A stretch of 64,000 nt of DNA, from the NCBI GenBank assembly GCA_030220185.1, contig JASPKZ010010195.1, forward strand, positions 1 through 64,000. The letters run 5' to 3'. The translations under genes and the position numbers were made by a program. Source of the stretch: Diploptera punctata (Eukaryota > Arthropoda > Insecta > Blattodea > Blaberidae). Shown here one piece after another: positions 19,899 through 31,068 of the stretch. Position 1 is the first letter of the stretch; every line of letters starts with the position of its first letter. The notes below the pieces were generated by a model, which saw only the letters and a list, made by a program, of their open reading frames with translations, was not told the DNA's origin and searched no databases.

Positions 19899-20639
19899 GC
19901 ATTAGGTCCGTTCTTGTTGACCCTTGTTGAAGTACTATAGATAGTGTGATGAGATATATATAAAGGACAATGTGCTGATGGGATCGGGTATCCTACATGA
20001 CCTAAAACAATTAACAAAACAGTTCTTTGGGCACTAGGTAATTTACTAATTTTTCATAAAAAGCTGACCATATAAATCTATTTAAGACGTCAAACCCAGT
20101 ATGAGAGCACTTAACCTGAATTAGTTAGTTGTCCCTCACTGCGGTAGTTGCGGTAGAACTGGGAAATATAGCGCTTCTTTTATTAGAATTTTGTTGTAAG
20201 AGTAAGAACATAAACCTAGTACCAGGTGGAGATCACAGGTGTATCTTCTTCCAAGGAAGCTCCTCACACGACACAATATTTCGATTTTTCTGAAACAACT
20301 ATGTAAATAAAACTTAACTCTTCTTTTATAGTAGGCTTACTATGCTGTATCCCTTATCACAATAACTCAACAAGGGAAACTTCACCATACGTTATGGGAG
20401 AAAACTGATATATCGATTTTAATTTATTTCAAATGTTATTGTATTTTATTTTGAATAAACACTGATATCTTTTTCAATGGAGTTGAGACTTTTATTCTCA
20501 TACAAACAAGAATGTACGTACATTCGAAAAAAACTATAGTAACATTTAGGAATATTCAAAAAAATGGATACTAGGATTCAGAAACAGAGTAGGCCTACAG
20601 TTTGTATTGCTAGGTTCCATAATGAGGTAAAACTAATTA
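19899..20639. other. Unassigned sequence next to hammerhead motif
   Basis: Might be the rest of a Penelope-like terminal repeat, but I see no second copy in the window and no open frame. It includes 'actgcggtagttgcggtag', a short internal direct repeat at about 20136-20155. Confidence 0.35.
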
Positions 20640-21320
20640 TATGGTCACACATATAAATGCATATATAATGGAAACCGACAGCTAATGACAAATGAGGGAA
20701 ATTATGAGGAAATGGCTGAATTCAAATACCTAGGAACAATAATCACAAGTAGGAATGAGATGCACAAAGAAATTAAACATGGCTCAATTCTGGAAATGCG
20801 TGCTATTATGCATTACAGAGACTCTATCAAAAATGTTGAACTGAAAATATATAAAACGATTATTCTACCGTTATTATATATGGATGTAAAACACGGACTC
20901 TTACTTTATGGTAGGAAAGGAGATTACGAGTATTTGAGAATAAAGTTCTTTGGAAAATACTTTGGACCAAAGAGAGAGGAACAGACAGGTGAATGGAGAA
21001 GACTTCACTACAGTGAACTGCATGGTCTTTATACGAAGCCAGATATAATAAGAACAGTTAAGTCTCGTAGACTGCGATGAGAAGGACATGTGGCACGAAT
21101 GGGGAATGAAAGACGTGCATGGAAACTTCTTGTGGGAAAACCAGAGGGGAAGACGCCCAGATGGTAGACCAAGAATGAGGTGTGAATAACATTAACCATA
21201 ATTTGAGGGAAGTAGATTATACAGGGAAAGTTTGGAAAACATTAGCTCATGATAGGAATGTATGGAAAGCTTATATGTCCGCGCGGCCATGAGCCTATGG
21301 GTTCAATAGTGCCAGTGAGT
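20640..21320 (+). pseudogene. LINE-A reverse transcriptase C-terminal region
   Basis: An open stretch of 131 codons (20685-21080) starts TNEGNYEEMAEFKYLGTIIT, which is the region just after the catalytic centre (F.YLG motif), and continues with 'VELKIYKTIILPLLYMDVKH', then 'GPKREEQTGEWRRLHYSELH' and 'DIIRTVKSRRLR'. After a stop, the pieces 'GHVARMGNE', 'GKPEGKTPR' and the usual 3' end near 21290 follow. The YADD centre and all upstream domains are missing. Relative to its family the copy is 5'-truncated with one early stop, so it is fairly young among the LINEs here. Confidence 0.8.
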
Positions 21321-21866
21321 TAGGATTTTATGAACAATAATTATATGTTTTCTATAGTATACGTTTTCTGTCCCCGTCTGAGAATTAAACAAAATGATGT
21401 CAAGTGGAGAATGCACTTAATCTCAGAACAGCAAGAAGATAAGTAATCTAGGAAGATACTAGTGAGCAGATGATCTTGAATCTTATCTAATAGCCTCACA
21501 CGCCCCGCTCCGCACACAGGTTTTGTAATTTGTTCCATGCTCTGCACACCTGTGCAATTATATAGCTAAGCTCTTGTTTTGGTGCACGTAACACCATCAC
21601 CCGCTTGTTCTGTCTCTGCAGTCCCTACACTAGCGCTCAAAATTTAAGCCATATAATTATAGGATAATGTCTAATTAACCTATCTATGGCAGAATAATAT
21701 CATATGGAAGGATTTCTTGCAATTGTTCTCTATTACACGACTTTCTAGCCGAGATTTTTAATTCGCCCATAAAACCAATGATTTTAATAGCAGATTGCAT
21801 AACTTATATGATCTGGAAGAATGGACATTGAAATAATGAAATTAAAATTAGAAATAAAATGAAAAG
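21321..21866. other. Unassigned sequence
   Basis: No recognised gene or repeat. Slightly less AT-rich around 21480-21620. Confidence 0.4.
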
Positions 21867-21867
21867 T

Positions 21868-22286
21868 ATGATGATATGCACCAACCGGCTAAATATCATT
21901 AAAAATTTATATTTTGATGCCATATGTTGCTCTGGCTCTTGAAGAAGTGTTGCACACTTTTAGCGCCAAATCTTTGAAATATAGCCTTATTATTAAATAA
22001 AATGTAAACGCCATAAGTTCTATTAGATATTGTTTTTTTCAACAAACAGGTATGAAACCAGCTCTTTATAAATGGTTATCTAAATTTTGCATCTTGCTGC
22101 TAAGTGCCAAATGTGTCTGCTCTTAAATTGTTGATGCATAGGTTTAACTGTCTAATAAGGAAAATGACTTATGAAGTACAATATTGTTGGTCTGGCGCTA
22201 CTATAAATAGTGACGATTGACTTAAACTTTAAACGTATTTTTCTCGAAAATTACATAATGGCGTATAGCCAGTTGATGCACAACTT
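21868..22286. mobile_element. MITE-B copy 1
   Basis: The ends are an inverted repeat: TGCACCAACCGGCTAAATAT at 21877 and the complement of TGCATCAACTGGCTATACGC at 22280, with 'cgagaaaa' next to the right end. Internally 'agcgccaaatctttgaaata' and 'gtctggcgctac' match, in reverse, the copy split between 37197 and 45466. No open frame. Confidence 0.75.
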
Positions 22287-22465
22287 CGACCAATTTATAA
22301 AGCATCATACTATAAGAACGAAACAGAACTTAGGCACACATTAGATGAATATCCTAACGAAAATCCTACATAAAAGATGAAATAAAATTAGAAATGAGAA
22401 AGTAAGACAGGTGGATATACAGCCAATAAATGAATGGATGAATAAGAGAATGTATGGATGGTATA

Positions 22466-22501
22466 TATGTTTGTTTGTGTGTGTGTGTGGGGGGGGGGGA
22501 G
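22466..22501. repeat. (GT)n(G)n simple repeat
   Basis: A GT run ends in a block of nine or more G. Confidence 0.9.
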
Positions 22502-22654
22502 GATACGATATGTATGCGCGTGCGCCTCTTAACCCTTTATTGGCTGAAATATTTGTTTTTCCGGAACCAAATTCAATGAAAAAAAAAGTCGAATTCGTTA
22601 GCCTGTAAAATCGGACCATTAGGTGTGGGGATTCACCTGAAGAGAACCTCTATG

Positions 22655-22790
22655 AAACTCTGAATACGGATTATAAAAAAATACTCTCCAAAGATTCGCA
22701 AAATACGACTAGGCTATTAGAAGTGGGGGATTACCAGAAAGCCGTAACTTAAAATTCGCTCCATCATATGTTTATTTTCGCGCTACGTAA
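22655..22790. mobile_element. Helitron-2-like internal fragment
   Basis: The phrases 'gattcgcaaaatacgac', 'attagaagtggg' and 'taccagaaa' parallel 51715-51775. Only the inner part is present and no termini are seen. Confidence 0.4.
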
Positions 22791-22849
22791 TTAGATAGGT
22801 GATATTTAATCAACAAATAAGTAAAGAGTAAGATTTTAAAATGTCTATA

Positions 22850-23515
22850 GAGAAGGCAAAAATAATGACCTTTTTAGGAAAGTCGGTCATAAAGTCGAAA
22901 ATAATAATAGAAAATAAACAAACCTCTGTCACAAACGTTACATTTTAATTATCTAGGTTGTGAACTGTCTTCTGGTTGTAGAACAAGAAACTATATAGAC
23001 AATAAATTATCAACATTTCAAATGGTATGTGGCACCATTCATAGTACACTAAAACATAATACAAGGAAGGATACAAGATTGAAGTTCTACAAAACAATGG
23101 TGGTACCAGTACTTTTATACGGTAGTGAATCCTGAGTAACAAATAAGAGGAGTTCGAGTAGAATACAAAGTGCAGAAATTACCTTTCTAAGAAGGACTAA
23201 AGGATGCATAAAATTAGACCACATAAGAAATAAGAAATGAATTAGAAAGATATTCTATAAATGATAGCATTAAAAAAACACCGCGTTGCCTTGGAACAGC
23301 ATGTTTAGAGAATGGAAGAAACAAGATTGCCCAAGATAGCATATCATTATAAACCAAACGGATTAAGTGATGTAGGAAGACCTAGAAGGGATGGAAGGAA
23401 TCATCAATTCGGAAGAGGCGAATCACCTAAACCTTGAAGTGAAGAAGAAGAAGAAGAAGAAGAAGAAGAAGAAGAAGAAAAGAAGAAGAAGAAGAAGAAG
23501 AAGAAGAAGAAAGAA
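22850..23515 (+). pseudogene. LINE-B remnant with (GAA)n tail
   Basis: Frame fragments 'KAKIMTFLGK..VIKSKIIIENKQ' and 'NYLGCELSSGC' correspond to the SKTK and YLGC blocks of LINE-B. They are followed by 'KFYKTMVVPVLLYGSESW'-like and 'RMEETRLPKIAYHYKPNGL' segments and a long GAA microsatellite at 23443-23515. Many stops. Confidence 0.7.
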
Positions 23516-24084
23516 GAATTAAAATATATTTCTTAAACAAGGGAAATTGGATTGTCAACTAGACTTGCTGAGGAATGCTGTTAGTTTACGCAATTATCTC
23601 GAGACTAACTTTAGATAATAATTGATTCGAAAATGTTGGCGACGAGAAATCAAGCAGAAAGCGCTTAAATATATAAATCTACTTTTTGCGGTATGTCATT
23701 TTTGAACGTTATGTTCAATTTTTTTTTTCGTTTTTTATTGCAAACGGTTCTATCTTCCGAAGTCTGAGAGAAAATAAAAACAAAAGAAAAACAGAATTGC
23801 AATCTTTTGCTTGACTCTGCCATTTCGTTTTGCTTTACGTGAGGGAAATTTCAATTTATTTTGGTCGAACAATCACAGATCTAACCTTAACCAGAACTAC
23901 CGCCGGCTATTCATACGAGCACAAAGGGGTGAGAATTTTTATCATCTTTTGTGTTTTTTTATCTTCTTACAAAATCCCATTGTTTTCTAAAGAAGTGAAG
24001 ATCAGCAGTGCTACGTGCAGGTTTTCCTAAAAGTGAGAAAAAGAGAATCTCTGAATTTATTTTGATTAATTAACTTTCTAAGTC
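23516..24084. other. Unassigned sequence
   Basis: No recognised feature. Short T and A runs only. Confidence 0.4.
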
Positions 24085-24185
24085 ACCCACCGTAGCCGAT
24101 CGGTCTACGAGTACATGTTCTCACTCAGAATTTAGGATCGCGCCCTGGTTCGAGTGCCCATGGGGGAGAAATTTTCTTTTAAAAT
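24085..24185 (+). mobile_element. SINE-2 head (tRNA-like)
   Basis: A box TAGCCGATCGG and B box GGTTCGAGTGCC are intact. 'catgggggagaaattttct' follows, as in the full copy at 25121-25422 read in reverse. The rest of the body is absent. Confidence 0.65.
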
Positions 24186-24659
24186 TTTCGTTTTACCTCT
24201 TCCGAGCTATGTTCCAGTTTTCATGTAAACAGACCAAATGTATGAACTGCGTTTTCATTGGTCAAATAAATGTTTACCTTTAAGTGTGTAAAAATGTAGT
24301 TACCTTTCTAACACTTGAAATAATAAAATATATATTATCTAGCACATATCTACTCGTATATATGTTAGGCTTATTATTTTCAGATTAACGTTTTTTTTAA
24401 AGGAGTCGACACGTCAAAATGTTATTCCTACGTTGCCTATTTGATCGTCTAGCACTGTGAGTTACACAATTGGATGTGAGGCCAGAAACCATAGAGTTTG
24501 GTAAAACAGCTTTACAAGTCAGAAAAAATTGATAATTTTATTTCACTTACAGACTTAATTTAATTCAATTAATTATCATGAAATAATCGACTGAATTATG
24601 TATCATTACCCTTTTTAAAACCGTCATACCTCAAGATCAGTTTGACAATATTTTAACAA

Positions 24660-24965
24660 AAGTTCTGTTTTCATCTATTATTCACAACACAGAAATTAGG
24701 GACGAATGTCATATACAAGACATAACCAAATTTATTATAGATAGACGAAAATATTGGAAAGATTATATAGAAAGAATGGAAGACAGCCGACTTGCAAAAA
24801 GAACTAAAAGAAGATAGACAAATGGACGGGAGAAGAACAAGAGGAAGACCAGCCAAGAGATGGATAGACAGTGGATGAACATCCAATCTGTCTTCCTCCG
24901 AAGAGTGATTCTGGAGATAAACCGGATGAAAATCCTACATATTATGAATAAGAAGAAGAATCTAT
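24660..24965 (+). pseudogene. LINE-B 3' end
   Basis: One frame reads 'KYWKDYIERMEDSRLAKRTK', then a shifted 'GRRTRGRPAKRWID'. The non-coding end contains 'cttcctccgaagagtgattc', also found in reverse at 32480-32505. Truncated 5'. Confidence 0.7.
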
Positions 24966-25120
24966 TGTTCTTAAAATCGTAAGTGCCTACGAACTTATCG
25001 TAATAGAATTATAAAATATAATCCATGTAACTAATAGGCCTAATATTATTACCGGTACTTAGTTAACAATATCCGATTCCGATTGAGGGTATTTCCACTT
25101 TTCAGCGGTTGCCCTTTTAA

Positions 25121-25422
25121 CAGCCGGCTGCTGGCCCTTCACATCCACATGTGTCAATCACAGAGGTAGATGATCAACAGCCAGTGTAGGGGTGACATGT
25201 GGTTAGCATGTCGAGTCCCCCAGCCGTTATAGCTGGTTCCTCAACCTGGAGCCGCTACTTATTGTAGCTACCCAATTGCCTCACGATGCTGGGTGGGCAC
25301 CGGTCCCATGCTGGCCGAAATACCATGAGAAAATTTCTTCCCCCATGGAGACTCGAACCAGCGCAAGTCCCGTAGCTCTGCGCCAAGGCTTCCTACCTTA
25401 ACCGCTCGGCTACGGCGCGGGA
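25121..25422 (-). mobile_element. tRNA-headed SINE (family SINE-2), full length
   Basis: The head on the minus strand starts near 25422 with 'gccgtagccgagcggttaagg' split as an A box (TAGCCGAGCGG) and has B box GGTTCGAGTCTCC at about 25350. The spacing suggests a tRNA with a long variable arm (Leu/Ser type). The body carries 'ggccgaaataccatgag' and ends 'cagccggctgctgg' in plus orientation. Other copies: 24085-24185, 29131-29447 and 47458-47725. Confidence 0.75.
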
Positions 25423-25960
25423 CAGTTAACAATATCAAATCGGTAATTTTACTGACCTATTAATATTATTTTACACACACGCTCTAAACTCCAGGGTTTG
25501 TTTAATAGGTACTATGTGATAAGTTCATATGAAGTTTTCTTCGCAAGGACAGACTACAAATTTAGCATTCTGCACTTTCTTTCTCTTCCGCTTTCCTCTT
25601 TTTTGTCTGTATAACATCTGTTTACCTTCATGCTGTCTACCAATTTAATATTCTTCCCCAGACACATATTCTATCCACCATTCCATCAACTATATTCTTC
25701 AATAGGCAGTTTATTTGGAGACAGTGGCCCACCGATTTATGTTTAGGCCTATGTGTTTGTATTTCCTTCATCATTCTTTATTCACTCGATGTTTTATTAC
25801 AACTTAGTTTCTGATTTTGTCTGCTATTTCACACTATCCATTCTTATCAATTTAAAAAAATCTAGTGCTTCCTGTATTGTGTCCCCTTCGTGTCTTTGTA
25901 TCCGTGCGTCCATTCCGTACACTACCACATTTTAAACAAATCACTTCACTGATATTTTTT
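25423..25960. other. Unassigned sequence
   Basis: AT-rich with short chance frames. No recognised feature. Confidence 0.4.
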
Positions 25961-25964
25961 TTAA

Positions 25965-26110
25965 GTGATCAGCCTCATAATATTGTGGTCAGTGCTTCTA
26001 ATTAGAGTTCTTGAGGTCCTGGGTTCTATTACCGCTCAGATCACAGGAATTTTTACATTAAGAAAATTATTCCTTTTGTTCGCCCTAGGTCCGAAATTTA
26101 GGTTAAACTA
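25965..26110 (+). mobile_element. Degenerate tRNA-like SINE fragment
   Basis: 'attgtggtcagtgcttct', 'gaggtcctgggttctatta' and 'aaaattattccttttgttcgccc' parallel the segment at 3885-4000. The B box is degenerate. Confidence 0.4.
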
Positions 26111-27240
26111 AGTGTAAGGACTCTCCTGGTGGTTCGTAATAATTTGTCACCCACCATATCATCGGTGTAACGTATCTCCGCCTTCTAGACGCCCCAATTT
26201 CATGAGTGGATTACAATTCCACCAGTGCCAGAAAATAATGTCAGAAATTTCGTAATACAACGTGGCATTAATTTTTTTTCTTCAATTCTTCCAGAGAGTT
26301 TAATACAAAAATTTCTCGTTGGACGACATTTGCGGAGTTCGGGGGAGGGGGTCTTGCGAGGGATTGTTTTTCATATTCCACTTAAAGCGAATTATACAGT
26401 TCACTGTTCTTAACCTCACATAATCGTATGTCGCATGTATTGACTAAGAGCTACCAAAGATATTAAAATATTTTATGACTCGTTATAGTCAAACTTTGTA
26501 AAAACCATGACTCAAGATACTTAGCCCATTCGCCTCAAAAGATGAGGTAGACTCGCCGGTAGTTAAATAGCCTTCAACTCAGAAGACTAGGAACACTCGC
26601 TTAACTCTGCTGTTATATATTTTGCAGTGTTTTGTACATCCCTTGGCAGGGTAATCTTTTGTTAACATCTATGAATTGTAGAGGAATGTATTTTTGGCCT
26701 TCACCCTTATTGTGATCTCAGTACCGTTATCTTTTGCTTGTTTTGAATGTCCGAAAATAGACAATATAATTTACGGTAACATACATCAGGTTTCTGGGGA
26801 ATTGCATTGAGCATTTAAACCCGAAGCGAGTGGGTTAACTACGTGGTAAATGGTGAAAACTAGATCCATCTTGTACTTCGCCACACTAGATATTATTTGG
26901 CATATCACACAAAATTAAAAAATGGTAGTTATATCCCATTTTTGCTCTTTTATTTTAATGCACTTTCAGTAATCTTCTATTTCATGTTAAATGCAATATA
27001 ATACACAGTGATAGATAAAATATGTCTGCTAGTTACTAAACTAATTTGTAGGCTGAATGAATAGCAAGAAATTTTCTCGTAATTTTGTATGAAAATAGAC
27101 ACAAGTAAGTAAAATCACATTTATCACTGCCGATCCAGGAGTACTTAGTGCTTATAAAGCTCTCATTTGGTTACGTATATCACGGATTCAAACACTATTA
27201 GGATCGTTGAATTCAATTCAAGAAGTACACATATTGAGTA
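26111..27240. other. Unassigned sequence
   Basis: About 1.1 kb without recognised genes, RNA boxes or repeats shared with the window. Confidence 0.4.
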
Positions 27241-27244
27241 TGGC

Positions 27245-27843
27245 TTCTTTCGAAAGGAAAGTAAAGTCGTTGGTCTCGCGTCTTAGAGTTACGACACGTA
27301 AAAGAACCTCAAACCTGAAATAAGAGGCATCTAACAAGGGAACTGTCAACCATTACATGTCGAAACCTACCTTGAAATTCTTCCCAGAGAAGCGTTGTGA
27401 TGTACCAATGTCGTGTCCAAAAAATATCTGCTTCTTTTAACTGCATGACATAAAATCTAGGGCCAAATCTTTCATTTAAATTACAGAGAAGGAATATAAC
27501 TTCTCACTTGATGGATTGGATATCCCTCACTACCTGCCGTCCGCGCCGCATCCGTCTCACTCCACTCAGCTCTCAGTCAGGAAGTGACGTCCATCTGCTA
27601 CGTACAGTGGATTGCCATTGTTGGATTCTGGCTTCGATTTCTTGTCTTGCAGTTTAACAGCAGATAATTTTTTGAACAGGGTCTTCGTACGTAACAACGC
27701 TTCTCTGGGAGAAATTTCAAGATAGGTTTCTGCATGCAATGTTTGATAGTTTCCTTGTAAGTAAAACTTCGATCATTTCAAGTCCTACTATGAACATGGA
27801 CGCTAATGACCTGGGTTGTTAAAAAGCGACGTTAAATAAAGTA
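27245..27843 (+). mobile_element. SINE-like repeat split by a MITE
   Basis: The left part has 'ggtctcgcgtcttagag' and 'cgacacgtaaaagaacctc'. The right part resumes at 27758 with 'cttcgatcatttcaag' and ends 'gttgttaaaaagcgacgtta' followed by AAATAAAG. The last motif is a common 3' end of invertebrate SINEs, in my recollection. The MITE at 27335-27757 interrupts it. Confidence 0.5.
27335..27757. mobile_element. 423-bp MITE with long TIRs and TAA target duplication
   Basis: The ends pair over about 70 bp. CAAGGGAACTGTCAACCATT at the left matches the complement of the right end with few changes, continuing through 'gaaacctaccttgaaatt' and 'cccagagaagcgttgt'. TAA stands at both borders (27332-27334 and 27758-27760), the three-base duplication expected of PIF/Harbinger-type elements. 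The centre (27540-27600) is relatively GC-rich. No transposase frame. Confidence 0.8.
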
Positions 27844-28091
27844 AAACTGGTTTTACTGCAGGTATCTCACTAATTCTTGTACCGTATAATATTATGTCAA
27901 CTTTGGCTTTATGTCATTTTCCGTGTTTAGCATCACATTTAATTGCATTAGTATGTGTTTATTACATTTTTATTCTAAATATGTTTTCTCTGAGCGAATC
28001 TGTGGTTGAATTTGTTTCCGGACATATGCCCAATTTTGTTTAGATCTATGAAAATTTTATATTTATATCAGTGTTAATTTTAATTGTAATA

Positions 28092-29013
28092 CAGTAAAAC
28101 TCCTTGATTCGCGGAGGATTTGTTGGAATATGTTCCGTAAATATGCCGCGAATACAGAAACCGTGAATTTGGAATTGTAATTTGTATGGTGTATATGAAT
28201 ACGTTCCAAGGTTCCAAAATAAAATAAAAATTATCAGAATGAATATCAATTTAATGGGAGATTTTGATCAATTTATATTAATTATTGTCACCAGGCTTAG
28301 GCAACGGCTTAAAGAACTTAGAATTGTTTTCTATTTTACCGCTTTCGTAAAAGGTCTTTCAATTCAGATTGATATTTAGCTTGAATTCAGCAATAGATTG
28401 CCTTATTATGTCTTCGGATTTCTTGATGAATCGTACAATTGATTCATTAACATTGAGACAGCGTGATATGGATACAAACGACTCGCCAACGCGTTAAGCA
28501 TTTCTATTTTTTTGCTTTAAGCGGCAACACTATTTTTTTTTTCGCTTCGACGCTAATTTCTCTTTCCTTTTACTCGACATTATAACCTGGAAACATCGGA
28601 GAAGAGACACGCGTTACTCAATCAAAATTATTGCAACGAATGGCAAGTTGAAACAATAAAACACCGAACGTGACGAGGGGCATTTATATCGGTAATAGCG
28701 GCACGTGAAATACGACGGCGGTGGCTTTAACAATGAACTTTAGGCTTAGTGGCAATAAGGTTTGTATTACTTTGATATTTATTTGTCAATTTGGTTTGAA
28801 TTGCTCTTTGTTAAAAGCCGCCTTGGTACGTGCCTGCAGTAAAAAAAGTTGTCGATTCGTTAATAAATTATGCTATTCCATCTAATATACCGTCCGGATC
28901 CGCGAATAAAGGCATTTTTAGCCACGAATACAGGAACTATGTCGCAATTATTTAACCCACGAATAATGAAAACGCGAAAAGTGGAACCATGAATAAGAAA
29001 GAAGCTTTTACTA
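28092..29013 (-). mobile_element. pogo/Tigger-like DNA transposon relic
   Basis: The left end CAGTAAAACTCCTTGATTC and the right end, reverse-complemented TAGTAAAAGCTTCTTTCTTA, form a pogo/Tigger-type inverted repeat. TA is present at both borders (28090-28091 and 29014-29015). Subterminal 'attcgcgg' motifs occur near both ends. The minus strand encodes the start of a transposase (28372-28580), but the DDE catalytic part is missing, so the element is internally deleted. Confidence 0.75.
28372..28580 (-). pseudogene. Tigger-type transposase N-terminal helix-turn-helix fragment
   Basis: Starts MSSKRKEKLASKRKK at an ATG (28580), has a frameshift/stop soon after, then reads 'RVGESFVSISRCLNVNESIV' and 'RFIKKSEDIIRQSI'. 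This is the CENP-B/pogo-type DNA-binding pattern: a G-S-(V/I)-(A/S)-(R)-LNV-STV-like helix-turn-helix followed by I-K-I. It sits in the correct orientation between Tigger-like ends. The product would be broken and lacks the catalytic domain. Confidence 0.65.
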
Positions 29014-29130
29014 TATTCCTGACAGAGTAGACCTAATTAATGAAGACTTCAGGGAATTGTAGGTTATTAATTTTGATAACATTTTATTGAAAATATAAAT
29101 GTGACTATTCTACGCTGGATAAGACTGGCA

Positions 29131-29447
29131 GGTCGTCTACGTTGTACCTGAGCGATCTAATGTATCATGCTTTGACTTAGAGCTACAAACATATGCTGTT
29201 TTGAGTCCCCGTGGGGAAAGAAATTTTGTGGTAGGTTTATATTTCGGTCAGTATGAAATCGGTGACAGCCCGTTTTCATGAGGAATTTGAATAGCTACAG
29301 CTAGTAGTGGTTCGAGATTCTGAAAACCAGCTAAAACGGGCGGGGAACTCGAAATGCTGACCAAAAATTATCCTTACATGGTGGAGATGGTCGTCGACTT
29401 CTACATGGCATACGTGGATGTGAGCCCAGCAGCCAGCTGGTAGTCCA
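29131..29447 (+). mobile_element. SINE-2 copy, degenerate head
   Basis: 'ctgttttgagtccccgtggg', 'aaagaaattttgtggtagg', 'atttcggtcagtatg' and the end 'gtggatgtgagcccagcag' match the complement of 25121-25422 in order. The B box is altered. Confidence 0.65.
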
Positions 29448-29726
29448 AGAGCCTTCTCAGCCTGTTTTCTATGGAGTTGGTTGTATGTTTAAGCACCACG
29501 TTTCACGTTTAAAAATTAGGAGTAAAAAAATATATATGTTCTATCGATGGGCACCCACCGAGATTTTGGGTTTAGATTTTCGATCAAATTGGATTTTTAA
29601 GGGACGTTCTTTTAAAAATAGCTGTTTTTAAAGGAAGTTTATTTTGGCAAAAATTTGATTGGAAATTGGGTGAACATCTAAAATATGACGTAGCAATTAG
29701 CCTATTTGTCAAATTTCTTGTGTTCT

Positions 29727-29731
<5 letters not shown>

Positions 29732-29760
<29 letters not shown>
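29732..29760. repeat. (TA)n microsatellite
   Basis: A TA run marks the outer edge of the inverted tRNA-like cassette pair. Confidence 0.9.
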
Positions 29761-29761
<1 letters not shown>

Positions 29762-29775
29762 CATAAAAAAATAAA

Positions 29776-29845
29776 TGCCTGAACGGGATTCGAACCCGGA
29801 TCTCTGGGTTAGTACCCCAGCGTGTTATCCCTTACACCACCAGGC
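29776..29845 (-). tRNA. tRNA-like body, loop reads ACT
   Basis: The same 70-nt body as at 1860 with intact A and B boxes. Stem CTGGG/CCCAG closes loop GTACTAA. The CCGGG T stem is intact. The anticodon would be ACT, which is not a standard eukaryotic tRNA-Ser anticodon. Leader complement 'cttatatata' is at about 29872-29881 and the T-run is on the other side. Confidence 0.5.
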
Positions 29846-30042
29846 GATTCCAATTCAAACACTTATTCTTCTTATATATACATTATATTCTCCATTATTA
29901 CTAGATGTCGCGAGAACTCAGTCTTCACTGCCACCTAGCAGCTGACAATAACAAGTAAGCAAATTAAAGAGAAAATTTTTACTTTATAGCAGTGACGCTT
30001 TATCGATTATATATAAGAAGAATAAGTGTTTGAATTGGAATC

Positions 30043-30112
30043 GCCTGGTGGTGTAACGGATAACACGCTGGGGTACCAACCCAGAGATCCGGGTTCGAAT
30101 CCCGTTGAGGCA
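30043..30112 (+). tRNA. tRNA-like body, loop reads ACC
   Basis: Plus-strand partner, tail-away from the copy at 29776. A box TGGTGTAACGG, B box GGTTCGAATCC, stem CTGGG/CCCAG and loop GTACCAA. The leader 'atatataagaagaataagtg' ends 12 bp upstream. The acceptor has one mismatch (GCCTGG with TGAGGC). Confidence 0.5.
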
Positions 30113-30171
30113 TTTATTTTCTTATCATGTCATATTAAACTTGCATCGCTCAATGTCAAAAATTTAATTAT

Positions 30172-30174
<3 letters not shown>

Positions 30175-30232
<58 letters not shown>
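30175..30232. repeat. (TA)n microsatellite
   Basis: About 28 TA units between the cassette and the foldback element. Confidence 0.95.
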
Positions 30233-30233
<1 letters not shown>

Positions 30234-30265
30234 TAATTGTTTTTTATACCGTTGAAGTTACAATG

Positions 30266-30711
30266 TTAAATTATAATCTTTTTAGCTTGTATACTACCGT
30301 CGTCCTCAACTATTATGTTTCTATTTACATTTTTCGTTGATTTCACTCTAGGCCTTTGGAAGCATGCTTCATCTTCTGGAGTTGTAGTAGTATTGAATTA
30401 TCTGTAGGCTATATGTCTAGTAGAGGGTTTTGCTCATTAGGCATATTTTCGTAGAGAATGTTTCTATCTTAGAAGAAATCGAAATTATCAACGAGGCCAA
30501 GAATACAAACATTCTCAACGAAAATATGCCTAATGAGCAAAACCCTCTACTAGACACATACAGATACTCGTAATTCAATACTACTACTACAACAACTCCA
30601 GAGGATGAAGCATGCTTCGAAAGGCCTAGAGTGAAATCAACGAAAATTTTAAATAGAAACATTATAGTTGAGTACGATGGTAGTATACAAGGTAAAAAAA
30701 AAATAATTAAC
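30266..30711. mobile_element. 446-bp foldback (near-perfect inverted repeat)
   Basis: Arms of roughly 195 bp (30266-30463 and 30507-30711) are separated by a 43-bp loop. Matching landmarks in opposite orientation: 'gttttgctcattaggcatat', 'agtagagggt', 'aagcatgcttc', 'gatttcactctaggcctt' and 'atactacc'. Mismatches are few and scattered. It has no protein frame of its own: open frames across it come from the palindrome. Confidence 0.85.
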
Positions 30712-31068
30712 ATTCTAGACGATATATAACGTATTTTTGAAAAACACATGTAAGATCGTGGAATTCTATCCATTGAGTTTCTTAATTTCATATTTCATAT
30801 CTCTGTTTCATGTAATTGAGTTATAAAAGGAAACTTTCCTTCCTTTTTTTTTATTTAACAAAACCTCTTGTTAAATAAAGTAGTATGAAACAAAAAAGTA
30901 GCAGTAAAAATTTGAAGTTAGTTTAGGGTATAGCATGCTTTACGTGTACTTAAAGATACAAGTAAGAAAGTGGTATCAGTAGTAACCCTAACCTAAACTC
31001 CCTCTAGTCTCTAGGAATTAGTTTTAATCTTTCAAGAAGAAGGCTCGTTTCGTTGGAGGGCAAGAGGA

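Noticed and set aside
30417..30791. 124-codon minus-strand frame as a gene
   Set aside because: It lies within the foldback arms, and the frame is a by-product of the palindrome.
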